Assembly (NCBI RefSeq): GCF_000003815.2
Contig: NC_049993.1
Span: forward strand, 2,134,645 to 2,198,644
Reading direction: 5' to 3'
DNA length: 64,000 nt
Source of the DNA: Branchiostoma floridae
Lineage: Eukaryota > Chordata > Leptocardii > Amphioxiformes > Branchiostomatidae
A model generated the notes under the pieces. The model saw only the letters and a program-made list of their open reading frames with translations, had not been told where the DNA came from and searched no databases. Of the stretch, positions 39,311 through 50,789 are shown piece by piece (within the stretch, counting starts at the first letter, position 1; each line of letters starts with the position of its first letter). Both the position numbers and the translations under genes were made by a program.

Positions 39311-41711
39311 TACAATTTCAGTAGCCTCAGAGACCAGCGGTTTAAACAATTTTTTAAACAATATTGTCAATGTTGATCAGCTAACTGATGCATACATGGT
39401 AGCCGAGACATGCGGCGGAAGAACAAGGAAAAGCTTTACTACTTTGGAGTCTCAGTTTCTGATCAATAACTGAAATACGACAAAATCAAACCCAATTGGA
39501 GTTGACGTCAGGTAAAAAAAAAACAATGCTGTTGATGTCCGAAGTCACTTTGCTGGCCATTATGTTAAAGGAGTTCAAAACTTCAAAAGACAGTGTTATT
39601 TTCTGACAGATATCAATTTTAGGAACTAAAAATGCATATTCATACTCCGCCCATCATTCATACCGAAAATACGCATGATGAAGGAAGTACCTAGTACCTA
39701 TACGTATAGGAAATACATGGGTAAGGTCTGCATTGGTTTAGTGACTGCCATATTGTTGAACAAACATACGTTGCGCATTTCACCACAAGTGAATATGAAA
39801 AAAAAAATCGATTAATTGATGCATAATCTATTGAAAAATTACACACTCTTCTGGCATTTGGGACTCCTTTAACAAAACGCAACATGCCTCGGGGACTACC
39901 ACATTTATAATGAAAGCAAAAGAAATGTCCGCAGTGGTAGTGAGTGCATGGACACCGAATGAGGAACGTATGTTGCCAGAAGTTGTGAATAGATAGGTAT
40001 TTCTTCTATCGTGTAGGTATAGGTATATGTAGCTACTCGACGCACTGAGTTACATCGGACTGTCAGGGTTATACCAGGGGGGACATTCCCTTTCGAGGCC
40101 GATACAAGACGGGGATGCGCCAAAATTTCAAACCTACAGATCTAATAGCATGGTCGTATGAATGTGAAATTCAAGAAGGCTGTTTCGTTTTCGGACTGAC
40201 TGACTGACATTTATGTTTGACTTGTTCTCTTAGTTGATTTTCTGTAATTTTGTATCATGGACTCCAGGAGGGAAATATTTTACTTGCAGTTTGTAAAGTC
40301 TAATGGAGATCGCAATAAGCACAATAAACAACACGGAAACTATTTGGAAAGTGAAGGTGCTACTAGTAATTAAATCAAACAGAACATGGTACATTTGGTT
40401 CGATATAGTTGAGTTGGTGGGTTAAAAATACACGTTAAGGTTTAGGAGTATCGTGTTTATTTCATGTGTCCCGTCCTCGGTTAAGACAAGGTTTTGGACC
40501 CTTATAATTTACAAGAGAACAGGTGACCTAAAATAGATTCAGTTTGTCGCTATTTCATTTAATGTAGCTTTTTAGCATGATACCAATCATTGTGCGACTT
40601 GGTGTTATACATGTATATCCTTATGCAAAACCCCATATGTAACGTTACGTAGACAGTTTTTTGTGTCCCATTTTCAATGGATTGAAAGTAACAGATTTTC
40701 TTCATTAAAAAAGCAAAGTTCTTTATATATCTTGCATTCTAAACGTTATAATTTTCAAATTTGAAACGTCTTTTAACTCATGTCACGCAGTCCAACCAGC
40801 CAACATTTCAGAACAGCAAATTCACCTAACTCATTTTCAGCGGATTGAGAGAAATCGTTTTAGTCTATAATACGTTTTAAATAAACTAAGTTTAGTTTCT
40901 CTTAGTCTAAAGTTTAGAAGCAAATTTTGAATGCACATCTGTTTGCACCATAAAAAACATATGTCGAGTTCCATTTGTCTTAGCTGATAATTACGATTAA
41001 TGAGACTTGCATTGGGAGTATGCAATTAAGATTCCGTTTGTTGTAAAGGCAAACCTGTTTTTTTCGTGGCTGGGTTTTTTTTTCTTCATTTATCGTGTGC
41101 AGTTGACTGTTAAAGGTTCACCCCTCCTCCTACTCCTGTTTTTATGTATCATTTTCTGTATTTCTTTTTATTTTGTTGTTGTGCAAATAAACAAACAAAA
41201 GCAAACAAACAAACTGTTTCCTGACAAGTCCTGCTATTAAGTTAAATAACAAACAACTATTCAGCTTCTGGCTCACAGAACGACGGTTTCAAAACAACAA
41301 CACAGAATCATGTTTTTTAAACCAGTCACCAGTTTTATTATCTTTTCATACTAAAACATCCGTTGCTATTCCCTTGCTTTTCCAGAAGCACACCTCTAAC
41401 ATTGTGTTCAAACTAACTTTATCTCATGTTATTCTAAAGATTACCTAAAATAAAACCCTTGCCGATATTAGTAACAAAATTCGATTGGTCAAAAGAGGTA
41501 GAGCTGTTTAAGAGATTTGTGATATGTCTGGTAAAAACCTTAGACTTTTTGTTTTAATGATGGAGGCCATTGATCTGTCGATATCTGTGTTTCGAGGATG
41601 ATAAGGTCTTCTACACAATCGAGAGAAATTTATCTACCAGTGTTTTAAGGATTTTTTTTACAATGGGAGGCGCCAGACAGGACCGGGTATCTAGCAAGTT
41701 TTGTTCGGGGA

Positions 41712-41855
41712 GCCAAGGCAGTCAGCCCGCCGATCTTACATTAGCACTCCTGGGAGTTAAATCCCGAAGGAGTTATCGTGGTGGACCTTATCGGGCTTAA
41801 ACTCCCCGGGGCGCGAATAGGAGATCGGCGGGCCTGACTGTCTTGGGCCACCGAA
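41712..41855. mobile_element. Fold-back element (two arms of about 60 bp)
   Basis: GGCAGTCAGCCCGCCGATCT on the left faces AGATCGGCGGGCCTGACTGT on the right, with further pairing (GGGAGTTAAATCCCG / CGGGCTTAAACTCCC) towards the centre. 144 bp. Confidence 0.8.
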
Positions 41856-41909
41856 GAAACTGTTTGAGCTACCCGATCCCGGCTGGCCCCCAAGGGATTT
41901 TTCTGCTAC

Positions 41910-42149
41910 AGGTGCATTCTTACTGTACTTACGTCAAGCTTGCGTCACTGCGGGGTTTGAAAGATACTCAACGAATGTCAGAGATGAAGAACAAATTTAC
42001 TTTGTGTGTATTTTGTCTTCTAACTCATACTATTTGAAGTGTTACGCAATGTATAAGTTCTAAATGTTCGATAAAATAAGAAATCAGTGGTGCAGTGAAC
42101 GGACCCCGCATTAACGCAAGTTTGACGCAAGTGCAGTGAGAGGGCACAT
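41910..42149. mobile_element. TIR-A miniature element, copy 6
   Basis: AGGTGCATTCTTACTGTACT, TACGTCAAGCTTGCGTCAC on the left; TTTGACGCAAGTGCAGTGAG, AGGGCACA on the right. 240 bp. Confidence 0.85.
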
Positions 42150-42750
42150 TAACTATGATAAGGGTATATCAGGGTGTATTTCCAACTGCAGGGGTTGTCA
42201 TTACTTGGTAGAGGAATATCTTTACTGCCAAAAATGCTTTTTCTTGTTTATCTTATTTTGCTTCTTCACAGAAAATTAATCTTCTAGGAAGAAAGTTATT
42301 CTGTCCCCAAGAAATCTTCGAAAAATGTGCTTCTCCATGGGGCAAGCAATTTTTTCTTGTTAAGTTTTGAGACAATTTGAGATTTTGTTTTCTTGTATTT
42401 CCAAAAATGATTTTAATTGTTTATCTTGTTTTTGCTTCCTAACAGAGAATCTTACTTTCAGGAAGAAAAAAAAAATCTAGTATTTCTGGTTATCAAAAAA
42501 ACGTTTTTCTTGCTTTTTAAATAAAAAAAGAAGATTTTGCTTAAATCTCTAGAAATATTTGCATAGTTCCTCGATTTGCTTGAATTTTATTCTACATTTT
42601 CTTCTTGCATGAATATTTTTCTTCATTTAAGAATTGTCCATGGAGTAAGCAAAAAAAGAAGAAAAATATTTTTGCGGTGTTTGAAGGCTATGGAAACGCT
42701 GACAGTACATTCCTTTGGTGGTATATTAAACAAAAAACTGCATCATCCAT

Positions 42751-42896
42751 TTATTTACCAACTCGCGTGATCCCTTTCCACTTCTTGCCTTCTTTCCAGC
42801 ACATGTTTTTAGGTGTTTTACCCTTCTTTTTGCAGGAGTCCATGCACGACTTATGCATGTCTTTACGTTTTTCCATCATGTTCAGTACCTGCAAGT
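42751..42896 (-). CDS. Exon 3 of the small secreted peptide (basic, cysteines, stop)
   Basis: 146 nt after acceptor TTGTCCAAACAG. Completes Asp, then LQVLNMMEKRKDMHKSCMDS and so on to RVGK and TAA. A second AG 9 bases in (TTGCAG) would put the exon out of frame. Confidence 0.75.
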
Positions 42897-43964
42897 CTGT
42901 TTGGACAAGAGAATAGATATCAGGAATAGAAGAAATAATAATGCCAACCTAAAATGAAACATCAAAAATGGACGGCAATCCACGGGCATGAAAATCGGAC
43001 AAAATGACTATATTCTGAACATTAGCCTAGGTACCATTCGGAAAGTAGTTCGCTCCGGCGTTCATTAAATACTATAGACAGTCGACGCTTCTAGCTCTGA
43101 CGTTCATTATACACTATATACAGTCGCTTCTGTTTCTTAAGGGATCCCAGACCACGTTTACGTCTGGAATCGTCCAAATTTTGGACATAGGCGCTGCAGA
43201 TTGGTCCCTACATTTGAGCGAATTATGGAATGGGTTCAAACGATCGTTCGAACAGGCGTTTTAACATCGGATAAGCCCTCTTTGGGAGGCCCTGTTGGCA
43301 TCGACCGAGTGCTCTAGAACCTATATTTCTTGATTCGATCATTAATTGGTGTCACCACCAAAATATTTGAATGTGCAGGTCTCCAGACGGATGGCGACTG
43401 CCTTCCGGACGGTACCCAAGCTAGATGAACATAAACCCAGTTATAAATTTATGATTTTTTTACGGTCGAAACTTCACGGCTCAAACGTACCTTCTGCCTC
43501 AGCCTCCAGGTCTTCATCTTCGTCATCCTGGTCTCGCTTCTCCATTTCAAACTCCAGTTCTTGTTTTAGGACAAAAGAAGAAACACATATGTTATAAACA
43601 ATGATATCAATTTTAGATGAACAAACTAGAGCAAGAAAACATAAGTCTACAACATGCACGTCACTTACGAGAAAGCGTCAAGGCACAAACACAAAACACA
43701 TTACACCACAGATTAAATTTACAGCGGGCACGGTGGTTAATGGTGTAAATCTAAGCTACGACTCTACAGGTTCTCAGTTCGTTTGAAGAATAGTATAACC
43801 AAAGAAATCAATTAAATCGTTATGCAAAACAAATTTAGAGACGTACCTTCCAGTTCGGTCTCCAAGTCTTCTACTTCCTCCACCAGGCCTTCCATTTCCT
43901 CTTCAGTGATGGCCACGGCGAGTACAATGCAGCCCATGAAAAGGATGAACATTGGCAGCTTCAT
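42751..43964 (-). CDS. Small secreted peptide precursor: acidic pro-region, basic Cys-bearing C-terminus
   Basis: Three exons in one frame, both junctions phase 1: 43964-43847, 43559-43491 and 42896-42751 (stop TAA). ATG at 43964 opens a signal peptide (MKLPMFILFMGCIVLAVA). Next comes a strongly acidic segment (ITEEEMEGLVEEVEDLETEL, then EKRDQDDEDEDLEAEAED). The C-terminus is basic (EKRKDMHKSCMDSC, KKKGKTPKNMCWKEGKKWKG) with three cysteines and KR sites that a proprotein convertase could use. About 111 residues in all. A TATATA at 44038-44033 stands 70 bp upstream of the ATG. An anionic pro-region followed by a cationic mature part is the design of many antimicrobial and some hormone precursors, but no family was recognised. 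Splice sites (GTACGT twice; acceptors CTAAAACAAG, TTGTCCAAACAG) are good. Confidence 0.75.
43023..43424. mobile_element. TIR-E element, copy 2
   Basis: AGCCTAGGTACCATTCGGAA, AGTAGTTCGCTCC on the left; CGGACGGTACCCAAGCTA on the right; inner CATTATACACTATATACAGT. In the second intron of the small peptide gene. Confidence 0.75.
43491..43559 (-). CDS. Exon 2 of the small secreted peptide (acidic)
   Basis: 69 nt, phase 1-1, encoding 23 residues of which more than half are Asp or Glu (LEFEMEKRDQDDEDEDLEAE). Donor GTACGT. Confidence 0.75.
43847..43964 (-). CDS. Exon 1 of the small secreted peptide (signal peptide)
   Basis: 118 nt from ATG to a GTACGT donor in phase 1. Contains the hydrophobic leader and the start of the acidic segment. 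The start was chosen because the next upstream in-frame codons carry no Met and the leader begins here. Confidence 0.75.
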
Positions 43965-44249
43965 CTTTGCACTGTCTGGTGATCTTTGAGGAAAAATTGT
44001 GAAAAAATTTAAAGTTACAGAAGATGCAACAGTATATATGCCTGTACAAAATACGCTCATGAAGGCATCATCCAATGCAGGGACATCCAACAGCCAAACC
44101 ACCTGTCTGGATGAACGCTGCCCTTTTAACCGTCACACTTAGTTCCTGTGGAGCCCCCTCCCCACCCAAAAAAAAGATGTTAGCCAATTAGAGGATAGGC
44201 TTTCCAAAAGCCGGGTCTCGCATATATAAGGGTAAGCTCATTAATATTT

Positions 44250-45835
44250 ACTAGAGTTCCACGACCCCATACCTTCGCCAAATAAGCCTACCTTTCTTTA
44301 CAACTGCTGTATTAATTGTGTTTGTCATTGATTATGCAAATAAGGTTCTCATTTGCATAAATTACATCAGCTGATCATCTCCTCCACCAGACAGCAGACG
44401 TACACAATATATGTTAAGAAAGAAGGCTTTTATCGCATTTTCTGCTAATTTATACAAATGAGGATCTCATTTGCATAATTGATGTTCAACGATGTTCACC
44501 TGTACATAACTTCCAAATGTTACAAGTAAAAATTTCCTGTCATTTACCACAATGAAAAAATAGCATTTTCTCATTAATTATGCAAATTAGGTCTTTATTT
44601 TGCATAATATACATCAATCAATATTCCTGTCCTTCTCAGTTACAAATGTTACATGTTGCAATGGTCCCATAATGGAACTGAGCGCATTTACCAGATTTCC
44701 TAATTAATTATGCAAATTAGACACAAATTTGCATAATTGTTATGTCATTATATGTAGCATAACTTCAGACATCTACATACCAAAAATCATAACAATCCGT
44801 TAATCCTTTCTTGAGTTATTCCCTTTTAAAGTCTGACATTAAACCTGTCCTGCAGTTCTAAAATAAGCCGCTAGGGGGCCCAAATTTACATCACTTACTC
44901 TCGGCATCAAGAGCTGCCTACCACTCAATAACCATAGCCGCAGCATGTTCAGAACTTGAGATATCAAACCAGGAAGTTCCGCTGCAGTCCCGTTACAGCC
45001 TGCTAGGGGGCCCAAAATCTAATCGTTTCCAGGTCTCATCTAGACCTACCCACATACCGAATATCAATACAATCCATCCAGGCATTCTCGTACACAATCT
45101 ATGTTAAGAAAGAATGCTTTAATCGCATTTTCTGATAATTTATGCAAATGAGGATCTCATTTGCATAATCAATGTTCAACGATGTACATAACTTCCAAAT
45201 GCTACAAGTAAAAAGTTACTGTCATTTACCACAATGAAATTATAGAATTTTCTCATTAATTATGCAAAATAGGTCTTTATTTATCAATATTCTTCTCCTT
45301 GTCAGTTACAAATGTCACATGTTGCAATGGTCCCATAATGGAACTGAGCGTGTTCATAAAATTTCCTAATTAATGATGCAAATTAGATACGAATTTGCAT
45401 AATTTATACGTCATTATATGAAGCATCACTTAAGCTATCTACATACCAAAAATCATGACAATCCGTCAACTCCTTCTTGAGTTATTCCCTTTCAAAGACA
45501 GGCATTAAACCTGCCCTGCAGTTCCAAAACAAGCCGCTAGGGGGCCCAGACTTACTCTCGACATCAAGAGCTATCCACCACATAAAAATCATTGCCGCAG
45601 CATGTCCCAAACTCGAAATATCAAACCAGGAAGTTCCGCTGCAGTACCGTAACAGGCCGCTAGGAGGCCCAGAATCTAATCGTTTTTAGGTCTCAACAAG
45701 ACCTACCAACATACCGAATATGAATACAATCCATCCAGACGTTCTTGAGTTATGGTGGTCTTCTACAGACATAGAAACAAACATACACACATACACACTC
45801 TACCCACAATATAACCTTCTTGGCGAAGGTAATAA
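44250..45835. mobile_element. Dispersed repeat, family G, with internal 0.69-kb tandem duplication
   Basis: Starts AGAGTTCCACGACCCCATAC, CTTCGCC and ends CTTGGCGAAGGTAATAA. The block from 44402 (TACACAATATATGTTAAGAA) to about 45090 is repeated from 45092 (TACACAATCTATGTTAAGAA), including TAATTATGCAAATTAG, GCCGCTAGGGGGCCC and AACCAGGAAGTTCCGCTGCA phrases. Confidence 0.7.
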
Positions 45836-46179
45836 GCAGGGTGGTCAGGAACTAAGGGTGATGGTTGAAAGAAGAGCAGGCCTAGGGCACATCCAGACAG
45901 GCAGTTTGTCCCTGCGTAGAAGGATGCATGTAGGTGGCTTCCTAATACTAAAATTTTACACAGTGAAAATCTGCCGTTTCAGGTACTGTTTGGATGTTGC
46001 TTTTATCGTTTTACGTAGATACTTGAGATGGAGATGTCTTTTTAGCCGCTGGCAGTTTTTTCTCTGAAGCTAACAAACTCGTTTTTTTTTTCTCTTTGCA
46101 TCATTATGCTGATCTCTATGGATTTCGCTTAGGAACCCGTCGGACAAGGCTGCCAGTGAATGGAGAATACGCCCCTTTA

Positions 46180-46460
46180 ATTAGTGAGACCAAATGGCGT
46201 AATTGGCAGCGCATTCGGCTTAGGCCCGAGAGGTTATGGGTTCGAATCCACCGATCTTGTGCCCTTGCCCTTTCCTTACTTGCACTCAGGTGTAAATAAG
46301 TACATAGCATCGGCTAGTGGCAGTGGCAGGCCTTTGTGGCAGTGGCAGCCCTTATGGGCATGTTCGGGCATGACGCACCCGTCATGACACACGAGTCAGG
46401 GGTAGGAGGAACCCTTACATCATTGGTCGCAAGTCCTCCTAGGAGACGAATACTCTGAAC
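46180..46460 (+). mobile_element. tRNA-derived SINE, plus orientation
   Basis: AAATGGCGTAATTGGCAGCG (box A) and TTATGGGTTCGAATCCACCG (box B) followed by ATCTTGTGCCCTTGCC and ACTCAGGTGTAAATAAGTAC, matching the SINE at 12990-13393. 3' limit uncertain. Confidence 0.6.
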
Positions 46461-46992
46461 AACGAAGCCCAAAAAATTGAAAAAAATGAAAAGGCGTCTT
46501 CTGACACCTGTTTCGCCATCCCCTCGATTGTCTATGTACATGGAGAATATCAATAAAATAATAAGACAAAATCAAGAAAATAAAATCTATTCACTTGAAC
46601 ACTGATTAATACTACTGATATTCCCAACGTAAATAATTTGTCGTCCTAAAAACCGCGCGATACAGTTTGATTCCAAAGAAAATAAAAGAGGAGTTGGTAG
46701 AATGTTGGCACCAAAGTTGCAACTATACATGTTTGAAAACGCTCGATTCAAATAGACATTTGCAAATAACATTACACTGGTTTACGCTATTTTTCACAGT
46801 TCAATTGTGGCTAAGGATGTCGTTAGAAGTTGGTGGATAAATTGGATAAATCGACTTGAATTTACCTAAAAAGGGAGTAAATATCACTAATTCGACGGGA
46901 TCTTAACACACCCCAAACCCTTGGCCGACTACACTAGCCCCCGACCCCTTTAGTACGGACCAGCTCACAGCAGCAATTCGCTCAACAAAGTA

Positions 46993-47100
46993 AAGATCCT
47001 CGATTCAGAGCCGGAATTCTGTACCAGAGGAGTGAAGGAGGCTGTGTACATCCGCGCCCACCGTTCATCGCTGAACAGATGCGGCGGCGCAGGTTGCTGG
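46993..47100 (+). pseudogene. GIY-YIG / Penelope-like C-terminal fragment
   Basis: Reads KILDSEPEFCTRGVKEAVYI then RAHRSSLNRCGG. The G(V)KEAIxIRxxxPSLNRxGG block is the C-terminal signature of retroelement GIY-YIG proteins. Only about 36 codons remain. Confidence 0.45.
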
Positions 47101-47162
47101 CATTTGGGACCCCCCATCGTTGCGTTCCGGGGGCGGCAGTGCATGGGCCGGTCCGTTCCCGT

Positions 47163-47478
47163 AAAGCTAAGGGCACAACCCGCCGTGCATGCTAAAACGT
47201 GGGCAATCTTTTGGAATCCGTAAGTGGTATGTACCGCCTCCGTACGAACTCGTATAGGGAATCGACGGATTTTGGAGCACGCTGACACGCCGTAGAACAT
47301 GCAGGCCAAACTTTGCGTGCCATCGGGCCTCGGATTGGCCCCCCGTACGTACCAGTACGGGCGACGTGCCTGCACTGTACAGCCTGAACGTTTTCAGAAA
47401 TACATAGTGGACGTGACCTCAAAAAAAAAAAAAAAAACGTACGGACAAATATCATGTACTGTGGGTTGTGGATAGCTT
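47163..47478. mobile_element. TIR-B element, copy 3
   Basis: AAGCTAAGGGCACAACCCGC on the left; TGTGGGTTGTGGATAGCTT, diverged, on the right. Interior matches copies 1 and 2. An A(18) run lies at 47420. Confidence 0.8.
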
Positions 47479-47827
47479 CACACAGTGAAATAGCGTGCAG
47501 CTTTCAGGACAGAAATTGCTACATTCCGTAAAGAAAATCTACAATCATACAAATTGAACGGGTACCGATTAACACATGGTTGACTTATTTAGTGTACCAC
47601 CTCAAGAATAAAGTAAACAAGGACAGAAGAATAAATACCATTTTCAACCTCTAAGTACAGACCAGGTACTCTCCTAACGAATCGAACACGAAGGCGGCAA
47701 AAATGTTACGACGGCGATATATTTTGACAAAATTTCCAGAAACCCCACACGGCATGAACGTTATATCTAAACAAAATGACGAAAGAAATGATTTCAGTTG
47801 CAAACATAACACTACTTGTCGTTGAGA

Positions 47828-47930
47828 TACTAAGGTATTGCTGCTTACCGAGTATTTCTTCAAGACGGGCACGGTGGGACTCTCTTCTGGAGCTCTTCTT
47901 TTTCGTCTTCTTCTCAGGTCCGGACGCAAG
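47828..47930 (-). CDS. Possible isolated polybasic exon
   Basis: A strong donor (CTCG/GTAAGC) ends an open stretch reading PEKKTKKKSSRRESHRARLE then EIL, phase 1. No convincing acceptor or partner exon was found, so it may be chance. Confidence 0.2.
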
Positions 47931-48327
47931 AGTGTGGAAATGTGGATTGATGGTTTTTATTTAAATGTTTGTGCACCGCAATTATGCTGATGAGGGGGCA
48001 TTTGTGACGGTATTCCAATTGATCAAAATACTGGTCTGCCCATGTTATACAATGTTTCCATTATTTGCGTGCGTAAGACCTCATCTTTTCCCTTTTAAGT
48101 ATATGTATAGTTGCGTTTTTATTTTATTTTTATAGATATTGAATGAGCTTGTTTGACTTTCTCTCAGTCTAAAGTTTAAAACCAAACTAAATGCCCAGAA
48201 GCCCCAGATGTTCACACAATAGACAACACCTGAAGAGCTCTTTTTGTCTTGATAATTACGATTGATGAGGCTTGCATTGTGAGTCTACAATTAAGATTCC
48301 GTTTGTTGTAAAGGCAGCCCTTTTTCT

Positions 48328-50665
48328 GGCTGTTTAAGAAAGACCTCCGGTTAGACTGGAAGGGTCGGTGTCATTTTCATTTTTTTTAAAAATGCTTGTT
48401 AATAACGGGACATTTTTGACGAAATTCCGATAGATCAACGTAGTCGTCTGCTCATGTTATACAATGCCTCCATTGTTTGTGTGCCAAAACCTCGTCCTTC
48501 CTGTTTTAAGTACAAAATGTATAGGTGTTTCACCAATCCCCCTGCCCCGTTTGATGGCGTGACAGGTGTCAATCATGCTATCACCAAGCACCATTGGCTG
48601 ATGCAAGGCGGCTGTATGCCGTAGGCATCAGGAATGGAACTGTTGGTAATGATATTGTTACCAAACCGAAGCAGACTTTTGTCGCATATCAACAAACTCT
48701 ACAAAATTTTCCATAAATAGTTTCATCAGTTTGGTAGATCAATCGAACAATTCTTTTTTTCGTTTCACATCCTTTTTTTTAATTGTTCCGCACCGATAAT
48801 GTTAGTATGATCCATTTTGTACTGATGAAGGTGACAGATAGTCACCGAAACGTCTACAGGAGAATTAAAAGAAGGTTGTGAAACAAAGAAGACTTGTTCG
48901 ATCGGTCTACGAAGTTTTTCACAAAACATAACTATCTTTGCACACACGATAGTTAGAATTCAGTCGTATAAACATGGTGTTAGCTTGGTATGAAAGGCAC
49001 ATGCAAGGAACAGATGGTACAAATCTTCTCAACCTGGCCTCTACTGCCGTAGGCACAGATTCTGAGTTGACAATAGAAAGCTCTGGCGCCGCCATTATTC
49101 ATGCCAATCAGTAATTACAGGTGACATTTTTGTTTACACCTTGTGGAATTCCTTTAAGTCTATCAACACTTGCTTTGCACACACAACGTGCAGAATTTAG
49201 TTGGAATTTCAGTGTTACAATATATGGAAAAACATCACCACCCAAAATATCTTCGTGCATTAGGTAAAAATGTTTGATGTTGCCCTGTAGTAAAAAAAAA
49301 CTGCTAAAAGGCCTAGACAACTATATAAATATTCATGATTGTTACACATTTCGGATCAGCAGTTTTTCGTACCCCTTTTCCAATCGATTGAGTAAATTTT
49401 TTTGTTAGTTTTTGTTTTTCATGAAAAGCAAAGTTCTTCATATTATTGACATTTTTTAACATACTTTAGCCCATGTTAAAGTTATGGCTGTATAAAAGCC
49501 GTGTAATCAAATGGAGGTACTTGGCGACACCGACAAGTATGATAATTGATGGGAACTTTGGGAGAATATCCAATTAAGATTCCATTTGTTGTTTAAGAAA
49601 GACCTGCGGTGAGACTGGAAGGGTCGGTGTCATTTTCATTTTTTTGGTGGGGGGTGCAGAGACCTGATCTACACCCGAGTTGTAAAATTGAATAAAAAAC
49701 AATATTTGTTAATAACGGGACATTTTTGACGAAATTCCGATAGATCAACGTAGTCGTCTGCTCATGTTATACAATGCCTCCATTGTTTGTGTGCCCAAAC
49801 CTCGTCCTTCCTGTTTTAAGTATAGGTGTTTCACCAATCCCCCTAACCCGTTTGAATGCGTGACAGGTGTCAATCATGCTATCACCAAGCACCATTGGCT
49901 GGCACAAGGCGGCTGTATGACGTAGGCATCAGGGATGGAATTATGGGTAATGATATGGTTACCAAACCGATGTTGTTGTTTTTAAGAATTACGTGACTTT
50001 TGCTTCATGTCAACAACGTTTACAAAGTTGTTTTTTTTACTTAACATAACTTGCTTCGAACATGTATACGATAGTTAGAATTCAGCCGTATATACTGTAA
50101 TACTTGATTTTATAACGATAACTTAATTTTAGCGTTTTTAGCGCCCACTACTCGAGCGCTAAATTTTCATTGTAGCGACTTTTTCATTACGCGAATTCAG
50201 CCCCGGCACCCCCTCCCTCTAACGCCGAGGCACTGATTTCTAGTTTGGTTATATCAAGGGCGTTCTATCAGATAGAATGCCCTTGGTTATATACGTTCAC
50301 AATCTAACTCTTACCCTTTACAAAAACGTGCACATTTTACACTAGTAATTCACACAGGGACAGGAAGTTCGTCGTTCTTCAAGAAATAAAAAATATATTC
50401 AAATGGAAAGTTTGTGGGATTTTTACACACACAACGTGAAGAATTCAGATGGAAGTTTAATTCTCATGTAACAATAGTACGGGAAGACATCACCACCAAA
50501 AATATATCTGTGCATTGGGTAAAATGTTTGGTACTGCCCTGTAGGAGACAATGCGAAAAGGCCTGGACAACAATATAAATATATCATATAAAGATTTTAC
50601 ATACAGTATTAGGGATCAGCAGTTTTCCGTAACCGTTTTCCAGACTTGATCTAACTGACATATTT
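48328..50665. repeat. 1.26-kb tandem segmental duplication
   Basis: TTAAGAAAGACCTCCGGTTA, GACTGGAAGGGTCGGTGTCA at 48328 recurs at 49584. GGTGTTTCACCAATCCCCCT at 48532/49826, CACCATTGGCTG, ACGATAGTTAGAATTCAG at 48947/50069, and AAGACATCACCACC-like text at about 49230/50490 follow in the same order. Copies differ by substitutions and small indels. Parts recur at 47990-48120 and 52060-52340, and AAGATTCCGTTTGTTGTAAA also occurs at 41027. Confidence 0.85.
48815..48861 (+). ncRNA. Hammerhead-ribozyme-like motif, best-preserved copy
   Basis: Core CTGATGA (48822-48828), helix II GGTGAC (48830-48835) with GTCACC (48841-48846) closing a five-base loop, GAAAC (48847-48851), then GTC (48852-48854). Helix I: 48815-48821 (TTTTGTA) pairs with 48855-48861 (TACAGGA) for seven consecutive pairs including two G-T. 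Helix III would be the self-complementary ACGT and so would need a second molecule. One extra base stands between CTGATGA and helix II, as in the other copies here. Confidence 0.55.
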
Positions 50666-50789
50666 TTTTTTCGATGCAGTGTATAACAATGTGGATGTAA
50701 TATGTAGTTCGATGAGAATACGTTACAGGTCTTTCGAAAGGATGTGGGTGGCCCTGAAAATGGCCGGGGTTTCGGTCTCCGTCGGGAAT

